Positions 1 through 4,329 of a stretch of DNA of 7,125 bases are shown here, piece after piece. The position numbers and the translations under genes were made by a program. Numbering within the stretch: position 1 is the first letter of the stretch; the number at the start of each line of letters is the position of its first letter. The DNA comes from a bacterium HR23 (GTDB taxonomy: Bacteria > Chloroflexota > Dehalococcoidia > Lucifugimonadales > HRBIN23), in assembly GCA_002923335.1 (NCBI GenBank), contig BEHZ01000089.1, positions 1 through 7,125 on the forward strand, written 5' to 3'. The notes under the pieces are model-generated. The model made no database searches. It had not been told where the DNA came from and saw only the letters and a list, made by a program, of their open reading frames with translations.

Positions 1-1551
1 AGTTTTCAAGGCCTTGATGACCCGTGGCAGAAGGGGCAAAAGGTCGCTGGCCAGGGTGCCGGCGTCGCCTACTTCGTGGCGGAGCACCTCCCCCGCCAGC
101 CCGTGGAGAAAGACGCCCAGGCAGGCAGCATCAAAGGGGTGCAGACCCTGGGCCATCAGGCCGGCGATGGCCCCGGCCAGCACATCCCCCGTGCCGGCTG
201 TGGCCAGGGCGGGGTTGGCGAAAGGGCTTATGCGCACCTGCCCCTCAGGGGAGGCAATGACCGTGAAAGGCCCCTTGAGCACCAGGGTAACACCCCATCG
301 CTGGGCCGATTCCTGGGCGGTGCGCAGGCGCTCCCGTTCCACCTCTTCCACGGTGCTGTCTAGCAGGCGGGCCATCTCGCCCGGGTGGGGAGTAAGAACC
401 GAGGGGGCACGGAGTTTCTCCCACCACCCCTCCTGACGGGCCAGGATGTTGAGGGCATCGGCGTCAAGGACCAGGGGCGTGGTGGCAGGTGGCTCCCCCA
501 GCAGGAGGTGGCGCACCAGGGCCTCGGCGGCCGGGGATTGGCCCAACCCACATCCAATCAGGAGCACATCAAATTGCCCCTCTACACGGCGCACCTCGCG
601 CACCGCATCGGGGGCGAAGACACCGCTGGTCGCCTCCGGCAGGGGGAGGTGGGTAACCTCCGTCAACTTGCTGGCCAGAATGGGGTGGATGCTCACCGGG
701 GAGGCCAGGGTAACATACCCTGCTCCGACCCGTGCCGACCCCATACACGCTAGGTAGGCGGCGCCGATGTAGCGCTGGGAGCCCACTATCGCCAGCACCC
801 GTCCGAAGGTGCCCTTGTGGGCGGAGAGGGGGCGGGGCGGCAGGGTCTGGCGTGCCCATGAGGCGTCTAACACCTCCAGAGGAATATCCTCGGCCAGGTG
901 CTCCGGGATGCCGATGTCCACCACCTCCAAGTGCCCCACCCGCTCCGCTCCGGGGAAGAAGAAGAGGCCCACCTTGGGGAAGCCCAGGGTTACCGTGATA
1001 TCGGCGTAGGGGGTGTAGGGGTCCACCGCGCCTGTGTCGGGGTCTAGGCCCGAGGGGAGGTCCAGGGCCAGGATGCGTAGGGATGGGCGCTGGGCTTTCG
1101 CCTGGGCCAGGCGGGAGAAGACCTCTGCCATCAGCCCTTCCATGGGCCGACGCTTCCCGGTGCCCAGCACGGCGTCTATCACCAGGTGGGCGCTGGCCAG
1201 CAAGGCCTGGAGGGTAGCCAGATCGGCATCGCTGGGTGCTTCCACCGTGGCCACACCCCGTTGGCATGCCAGGGCCAGTTTGGCGTCTTCGGGGGAGCGG
1301 GGGATGACCAGATAAGCGGTAACCTTGGCCCCCCAGGAGGCCAGGTGGCGAGAGGCCACCAGGCCATCGCCCCCGTTGTTCCCCGGTCCGATGAGGGCCA
1401 GCACCTCCGCTCCTGCCCGTTTGCCCAACGCCTCCCAAGCCGCACGGGCCACCTGGAGGCCGGCGTTCTCCATCAGGGCGTCCAGGGAGATGCCCTGGGC
1501 GTTGGCCTGGCGCTCCAGTCGGCGCATCTGGTCGGCGGTTACCACTTTCAT
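1..1551 (-). CDS. nnr: Bifunctional NAD(P)H-hydrate repair enzyme: NAD(P)HX epimerase + ADP/ATP-dependent NAD(P)HX dehydratase (3' end at window edge)
   Basis: This cytosolic enzyme repairs hydrated NADH and NADPH: the N-terminal half epimerises S/R-NAD(P)HX and the C-terminal half dehydrates it using ADP or ATP. The minus-strand frame from ATG 1549-1551 stays open for 517 codons to base 1. Families of this fusion are about 490-520 residues, so the stop is probably just outside. The epimerase (YjeF_N) half, about residues 1-225, shows LMENAG (26-31), GPGNNGGDG (55-63), DAVLGTG (126-132) and LDLPSGLD (163-170). The dehydratase half, about 240-517, shows HKGTFGRVLAIVGS (245-258), LDADALN (362-368), LTPHPGE (386-392), LKGP (425-428) and ATAGTGDVLAG (450-460), the last being the catalytic Asp/anion-hole loop. 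The start fits the family N-terminus, although no good Shine-Dalgarno is visible; the gene begins 19 nt after acpS, so translation may be coupled. Domain order and motifs are intact. Identification is secure. Confidence 0.96.
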   Translation of the reverse strand, partial: MKVVTADQMRRLERQANAQGISLDALMENAGLQVARAAWEALGKRAGAEVLALIGPGNNGGDGLVASRHLASWGAKVTAYLVIPRSPEDAKLALACQRGVATVEAPSDADLATLQALLASAHLVIDAVLGTGKRRPMEGLMAEVFSRLAQAKAQRPSLRILALDLPSGLDPDTGAVDPYTPYADITVTLGFPKVGLFFFPGAERVGHLEVVDIGIPEHLAEDIPLEVLDASWARQTLPPRPLSAHKGTFGRVLAIVGSQRYIGAAYLACMGSARVGAGYVTLASPVSIHPILASKLTEVTHLPLPEATSGVFAPDAVREVRRVEGQFDVLLIGCGLGQSPAAEALVRHLLLGEPPATTPLVLDADALNILARQEGWWEKLRAPSVLTPHPGEMARLLDSTVEEVERERLRTAQESAQRWGVTLVLKGPFTVIASPEGQVRISPFANPALATAGTGDVLAGAIAGLMAQGLHPFDAACLGVFLHGLAGEVLRHEVGDAGTLASDLLPLLPRVIKALKT

Positions 1552-1570
1552 GGCGCCAGCGGACAGGGGG

Positions 1571-1984
1571 TCATGGGCTGGATGTAGGCATAGGGAGGGG
1601 TGAGGTGCGCTCCACCACAGGCGCGGTTTCCCCTACCACAATGGCGATGGCCATCTCCCGGCTGTGGGAAAGGGAGAGGGCGAAGCGGGCGATTCCCAGG
1701 TGCTGTGCACGGGCCAGGGCGCGCCCGGTGAGGCGTATGGTAGGAGCCTGGCCCCGCTCCCGCACCACCTCAATTTCCTTCCAGGAGACGCCCCGTATGC
1801 CGGTGCCCAGGGCCTTCATGACCGCCTCCTTGGCAGCAAAGCGGGTGGCCAACTGGGGCGCTTGCCCACGGGCATAGGCCAACTCCAGGGGAGTGTAGAT
1901 ACGGTGCAGGAAACGCTCCCCCCAGCGCTCAACCGCACGGGCGATACGGGGGATTTCCACCATATCCACGCCGATGTAGAGCAC
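1571..1984 (-). CDS. acpS: Holo-[acyl-carrier-protein] synthase (4'-phosphopantetheinyl transferase, AcpS type)
   Basis: AcpS transfers the 4'-phosphopantetheine arm of coenzyme A to a serine of apo-acyl carrier protein, activating it for fatty acid synthesis; it is cytosolic, Mg-dependent and usually trimeric. The 137-residue product carries the expected blocks: IGVDMVEI at 4-11 with metal-binding Asp7, RFAAKEAVMKALGTG at 48-62 with Glu53, and SLSHSREMAIAIV at 104-116 with His107. The start is GTG at 1982-1984; it is required to keep Asp7 at its normal place and is preceded by GAGGTGG four bases upstream. Stop TGA is at 1571-1573. The gene sits 19 nt after metF and 19 nt before nnr, a close pairing with nnr that is common in bacteria. 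The last 15 or so residues, rich in Ser, Pro and Thr, extend past the usual end of the family and look like a disordered tail. Family assignment is secure. Confidence 0.95.
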   Translation of the reverse strand: MLYIGVDMVEIPRIARAVERWGERFLHRIYTPLELAYARGQAPQLATRFAAKEAVMKALGTGIRGVSWKEIEVVRERGQAPTIRLTGRALARAQHLGIARFALSLSHSREMAIAIVVGETAPVVERTSPLPMPTSSP

Positions 1985-1988
1985 GACC

Positions 1989-1995
1989 CCACCTC
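1989..1995 (-). promoter_or_regulatory. Ribosome binding site supporting the GTG start of acpS
   Basis: The minus strand reads GAGGTGG here, four bases before GTG 1982-1984. It lies in the 19-nt gap after the metF stop codon and supports the non-ATG start, which is also the one that keeps the conserved N-terminal Asp of AcpS. Confidence 0.7.
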
Positions 1996-2003
1996 GGCCA
2001 CCA

Positions 2004-2888
2004 TCAGGAAGCAGGCACCGCCACGCCAGCCTGCGCCAGGATGGCGGGGATGTATCGCTCCCATCCGATAGCCATAATATGCACCCCCTGACAAAGGGAG
2101 CGCACCTCTCGGATGATGCGGGCGGAGATTTCTATGCCTTTCGCGGTGCGGTCAGGGGCATTCTCCAGTTCGGCGATGAGGTGTTCGGGGACCAAAACCC
2201 CCGGCAGGTTCTGATTGAGGTTGCGGGCCATGCCAGCCGACTTCAGGACTATGATGCCGGCCAGGAAGGGAAGGCGGTAGTGCTCTACCTGCTTCATGAA
2301 GGCGCTGAACTTGTCCGGGTCGTAGACCGCCTGGGTCTGGAAGAAGCGGGCGCCAGCGGCGATCTTCTCCTCTAGGCGCCGGAGTTCCTTGTCCAGGTCT
2401 TTAGCACCGGGGTTCACTACCGCCCCCAGGTGGAAGCGAGGGGTGCCCTTCAGGGGATTGCCCGCCAGGTCGTGCCCTTGCATCAGGGCAGAAGCCGCTT
2501 TCAGGATACCAATGGCCTCCAGGTCAAAGACCGCCTTGGCCTCCGGGTGGTCGCCGGTGCCCGGGGGGTCTCCACTCATAATGGCGATGTTCTCAATGCC
2601 CAGGGCGGAGGCTGCGAGCAGTTCCGCCTGGATGGCGATACGGTTGCGGTCCCGCCCAGTGACCTGCAGGATTGGCTCAATGCCCTGGTCCAGGAGAAGG
2701 TGGGCCACCGCAATGGGGGCCATGGCCATGCGTGCCCCTGTGCAGTCGGTGAGGTTGAAGGCGTCCACCACTCCCCGCAGGGCCTGGGCTTTGCCCAGCA
2801 CCTCGGACAGGTCGGTGCCTTTGGGGGGATTGAGTTCTGCAGTTACCACAAACCGGCCGGAGGCCAGGGCGTCCTGAAATCGGGTCAT
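2004..2888 (-). CDS. metF: Methylenetetrahydrofolate reductase family protein (short MetF type)
   Basis: Members of this flavoprotein family reduce 5,10-methylenetetrahydrofolate to 5-methyltetrahydrofolate, feeding methionine synthesis or, in acetogen-type pathways, the methyl branch of the Wood-Ljungdahl route. The 294-residue product is one TIM-barrel catalytic domain with no C-terminal regulatory domain, the normal bacterial length. Visible blocks are FVVTAELNPPKG (13-24, Glu18 in the position of the catalytic Glu), LQVTGRDRNR (74-83), IMSGDPPG (103-110, Asp107), FFQTQAVYD (182-190, Gln in the folate-contact region), LAGIIVLKSAGMARNLN (209-225) and GVHIMAIGWE (268-277). ATG 2886-2888 has GAGGAG six bases upstream. 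It is the first gene of the metF-acpS-nnr operon and is divergent from the enoyl-CoA hydratase gene. The ILKSAGMAR / MAIGWE style resembles MTHFRs of anaerobes and YitJ-like fusions more than the E. coli enzyme, so electron donor and partner subunit are uncertain. Confidence 0.9.
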   Translation of the reverse strand: MTRFQDALASGRFVVTAELNPPKGTDLSEVLGKAQALRGVVDAFNLTDCTGARMAMAPIAVAHLLLDQGIEPILQVTGRDRNRIAIQAELLAASALGIENIAIMSGDPPGTGDHPEAKAVFDLEAIGILKAASALMQGHDLAGNPLKGTPRFHLGAVVNPGAKDLDKELRRLEEKIAAGARFFQTQAVYDPDKFSAFMKQVEHYRLPFLAGIIVLKSAGMARNLNQNLPGVLVPEHLIAELENAPDRTAKGIEISARIIREVRSLCQGVHIMAIGWERYIPAILAQAGVAVPAS

Positions 2889-2912
2889 GGCGTGCTCCTC
2901 TCCCTTTGGGCC

Positions 2913-2941
2913 ATTATAGCCCTGGGCGGGAGGGGTGTCTA
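2913..2941 (-). promoter_or_regulatory. Sigma70-like promoter of the metF-acpS-nnr operon
   Basis: On the minus strand the -35 element TAGACA (2936-2941, 5 of 6 consensus bases) and a perfect -10 TATAAT (2913-2918) are separated by exactly 17 bases. Transcription would start near 2906, giving a leader of about 18 nt that contains the GAGGAG ribosome site of metF. The -10 box is flanked by short GGGC/GCCC arms (2908-2911 and 2919-2922). Such an AT-rich hexamer stands out in this GC-rich sequence. The call rests on sequence match and position only. Confidence 0.75.
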
Positions 2942-2953
2942 CCGCTGTGGGGC

Positions 2954-2983
2954 TTGTCGGCCCAAGGGGTGGCCGACTATTAT
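2954..2983 (+). promoter_or_regulatory. Promoter of the enoyl-CoA hydratase gene, back to back with the metF promoter
   Basis: The plus strand has TTGTCG (2954-2959, 4 of 6 bases of the -35 consensus) and TATTAT (2978-2983, 5 of 6 bases of the -10 consensus) spaced by 18 bases. Transcription would start near 2990, leaving a leader of about 21 nt with the AGGAGGT ribosome site. The -35 elements of the two divergent promoters are only 12 bp apart, so their RNA polymerase footprints would overlap. Confidence 0.55.
2956..2977. repeat. Perfect 7-bp inverted repeat in the promoter spacer, candidate operator
   Basis: GTCGGCC (2956-2962) and GGCCGAC (2971-2977) are exact reverse complements separated by 8 bases. 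The 22-bp element fills the space between the -35 and -10 boxes of the enoyl-CoA hydratase promoter and abuts the -10. Size and symmetry fit a binding site for a dimeric repressor such as a TetR-family regulator, often found controlling acyl-CoA genes. No regulator gene is in the window, so this role is inferred. Confidence 0.45.
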
Positions 2984-2999
2984 GCAGGGAGAAACGGCG

Positions 3000-3006
3000 A
3001 GGAGGT
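3000..3006 (+). promoter_or_regulatory. Strong Shine-Dalgarno that fixes the enoyl-CoA hydratase start
   Basis: AGGAGGT lies four bases before ATG 3011-3013. It favours that codon over the upstream in-frame start at 2906, whose extra 35 residues would be encoded across the promoter region and match nothing in the family. Confidence 0.8.
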
Positions 3007-3010
3007 GTCT

Positions 3011-3784
3011 ATGCCCTATGAGACGATTCTCTACGAGCAGGAGGGGGCGTTGGGTATCCTCACTTTGAATCGCCCTCACCGGCTCAACGCCCTGAGCCGT
3101 CAACTGGTGCAGGAGTTGGACGCGTTTCTGGGGGAGATAGAGCGTCAGCGGGAGGTGCGTGTGCTCATCCTGCGGGGTGAGGGGCGAGCCTTCTGCGCCG
3201 GGGCGGATATCAAAGAGATGGCGGAGGAGGAGCCGGGGGTGGCCCTCCCCCGTGCCACCACCCGCATCGCCACCCGTCTGGAGAACCTCCCCCTTATCAC
3301 CATCGCAGCCGTGCACGGGTATGCGGTGGGAGGGGGGTGTGAACTGGCCATGGCGTGTGACCTGCGTGTCGCTTCCGAGGATGCCCAGTTCGGCCAGCCG
3401 GAGGTGAAGTTGGGCATCCTGCCCGGTGCCGGGGGCACGCAACGCCTCCCCCGCCTTATCGGCATCGGGCGGGCGAAGGAACTGATGTATATCGGTGATT
3501 TTATTGATGCCCGCACCGCTCTGGCATGGGGTCTGGTGAACCGGGTGGTGCCCCGTGAGCGCCTTATGGAGGAGGCAAAGGCCCTGGCCCAGGTGCTCCT
3601 GCAGCGCCCCCCGTTGGCCCTTGCCCTCATCAAGTCGTGCGTGCAGGTGGGGATGCAAACGGACCTCCACTCGGCCCTGGAATACGAGGCACGCTGCTCC
3701 ACCATCCTCCACGCCTCGGAGGACCGGAGGGAGGGGATGCGGGCCTTTGTGGAGAAGCGCCCGCCCGTCTTCCAGGGGAGGTAG
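3011..3784 (+). CDS. Enoyl-CoA hydratase/isomerase (crotonase) family protein
   Basis: Crotonases of this type hydrate trans-2-enoyl-CoA to 3-hydroxyacyl-CoA in fatty acid or related acyl-CoA degradation. The 257-residue product has the usual length and full fold. Seen directly: LTLNRPHRLNALS (17-29), RAFCAGADIKEM (59-70, first oxyanion-hole segment and CoA pocket), VHGYAVGGGCELAMACD (101-117) with Glu111, and QPEVKLGILPGAGGTQRLP (129-147) with Glu131. Both glutamates used by true hydratases are present, which argues for hydratase activity rather than a Glu-lacking isomerase or hydrolase. The C-terminal helices follow, ending in a family-like FVEKRPPVFQG. ATG 3011 is chosen because of AGGAGGT just upstream and because the family N-terminus begins there. 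It is divergent from metF and followed 107 nt later by an unrecognised gene. Substrate chain length cannot be told from sequence; no thiolase or acyl-CoA dehydrogenase gene is nearby. Confidence 0.93.
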   Translation: MPYETILYEQEGALGILTLNRPHRLNALSRQLVQELDAFLGEIERQREVRVLILRGEGRAFCAGADIKEMAEEEPGVALPRATTRIATRLENLPLITIAAVHGYAVGGGCELAMACDLRVASEDAQFGQPEVKLGILPGAGGTQRLPRLIGIGRAKELMYIGDFIDARTALAWGLVNRVVPRERLMEEAKALAQVLLQRPPLALALIKSCVQVGMQTDLHSALEYEARCSTILHASEDRREGMRAFVEKRPPVFQGR

Positions 3785-3842
3785 GGTTACCCTGTGGCGG
3801 AGGGAGAGGAGCAGCCTGAGAGAGGGGGAGGGTTTTTCCCCC

Positions 3843-3872
3843 TTGACGCCCCGTGTGTCGTCTCGCTATGCT
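3843..3872 (+). promoter_or_regulatory. Probable promoter of the unrecognised 145-residue gene
   Basis: TTGACG (3843-3848, 5 of 6 of the -35 consensus) and TATGCT (3867-3872, 4 of 6 including the conserved first, second and last bases of the -10) are 18 bases apart. Transcription would begin near 3879, only about 13 nt before ATG 3892. This supports 3892 as the start of the downstream gene, because the other in-frame starts (3853 and 3868) lie within the promoter. The match could be chance. Confidence 0.45.
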
Positions 3873-3887
3873 GGGAGACACGGGGCG
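3847..3887. repeat. 9-bp perfect inverted repeat overlapping the promoter, with inner 4-bp arms
   Basis: CGCCCCGTG (3847-3855) and CACGGGGCG (3879-3887) are exact reverse complements. Inside them TCTC (3861-3864) pairs with GAGA (3875-3878), with a 5-nt bulge on the left only and a 10-nt loop. The arms are 32 bp apart start to start, about three helical turns, so a DNA-binding protein could contact both on one face. There is no T-run after it, so it is not a normal terminator. It may be an operator or, if transcribed from upstream, an RNA hairpin just before ATG 3892. Confidence 0.5.
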
Positions 3888-3891
3888 CAGT

Positions 3892-4329
3892 ATGCTGGAG
3901 ATCACTTTCAGCGGTGGCTCTCTGCGGTGTCCGGAGACGCCGGAATACCTGGAAGTGGCCCTGCATTTGTTGCAGGTCTTGCGGGAGCAGGCGCGGAAAA
4001 GTCGGGGAGCCGGTGAGGGGGATGTGGTGTCGCCCCCGACCGTTGCTGCGCCCTCTCCGCCTCCTGTTTCCCCCGCTCCACCCGCTCCCCGTCCAACCGC
4101 TCCGGGAAGCCGGGTGCGCTGGTTCGTAACCCACCGCCCCCGCATTCAAACAGGCCCGGGGCAGGTGGTGGAGCCGAAGAGCCTGGAGGAGTTGAAGGGC
4201 TTTCTGCAAGCACGGGGGCTAACGCCTCACCCTCGTGGGGACGCCTCTATGCTCTTGTGGCAGGTGCGGGAGCGCCTGGGCCTGCCGGTGGAGGCGGTGC
4301 CTCTGGAGGGGTCTACAGGGCCTCCTTGA
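3892..4329 (+). CDS. Unrecognised 145-residue protein: N-terminal segment, Pro/Ala linker, helical C-terminal domain
   Basis: I do not recognise this protein. Residues 1-37 begin MLEITFSGGSLRC and continue into a likely amphipathic helix (YLEVALHLLQVLREQARK). Residues about 48-73 are a Pro/Ala/Ser-rich linker. Residues 75-140 form a second region with RVRWFVTHRPR and a predicted helix-turn-helix-like stretch, SLEELKGFLQARGL (97-110), followed by SMLLWQVRERLGLPVEAV (119-136). The spacing of leucines with the RGL turn recalls SAP/HeH-type nucleic-acid-binding motifs, but with extra residues in the loop; this is only a guess. Codon use (GC-rich third positions, CTG/GAG/GTG) matches the neighbours, supporting a real gene. 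In-frame starts also exist at GTG 3853 and ATG 3868; ATG 3892 is preferred because the others fall inside the probable promoter, though its ribosome site is weak. Its end overlaps the uvrC 3' end by 17 nt on the opposite strand. Confidence 0.7.
   Translation: MLEITFSGGSLRCPETPEYLEVALHLLQVLREQARKSRGAGEGDVVSPPTVAAPSPPPVSPAPPAPRPTAPGSRVRWFVTHRPRIQTGPGQVVEPKSLEELKGFLQARGLTPHPRGDASMLLWQVRERLGLPVEAVPLEGSTGPP

Noticed and set aside
569..1438. 289-codon minus-strand open frame out of register with nnr
   Set aside because: It is rich in Gly, Pro and Arg, has no family motifs, and lies wholly under nnr, whose motifs are unmistakable. It is a shadow caused by high GC.
2906..3010. N-terminal extension of the enoyl-CoA hydratase from an upstream ATG
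   Set aside because: It would add 35 residues encoded by the promoter region; AGGAGGT before ATG 3011 and the family N-terminus favour the shorter form.
2430..3068. 212-codon plus-strand frame crossing metF and the intergenic region
   Set aside because: It is antisense to metF, crosses both promoters and the start of the enoyl-CoA hydratase gene, and resembles no known protein.
2939..3712. 257-codon minus-strand frame opposite the enoyl-CoA hydratase gene
   Set aside because: Antisense shadow without recognisable motifs; the plus-strand gene has full crotonase motifs and a strong ribosome site.
3823..3843. AGGGGG / CCCCCT hairpin as a terminator for the enoyl-CoA hydratase gene
   Set aside because: The five Ts lie in the loop, not after the stem, and only two Ts follow, so it lacks the form of an intrinsic terminator. 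The stem is six pairs and may be chance in G/C-rich sequence.
3787..4209. Minus-strand frames opposite the 145-residue gene, continuing past uvrC
   Set aside because: They lack a ribosome site and family motifs. The plus-strand frame has a better codon pattern and a plausible promoter.
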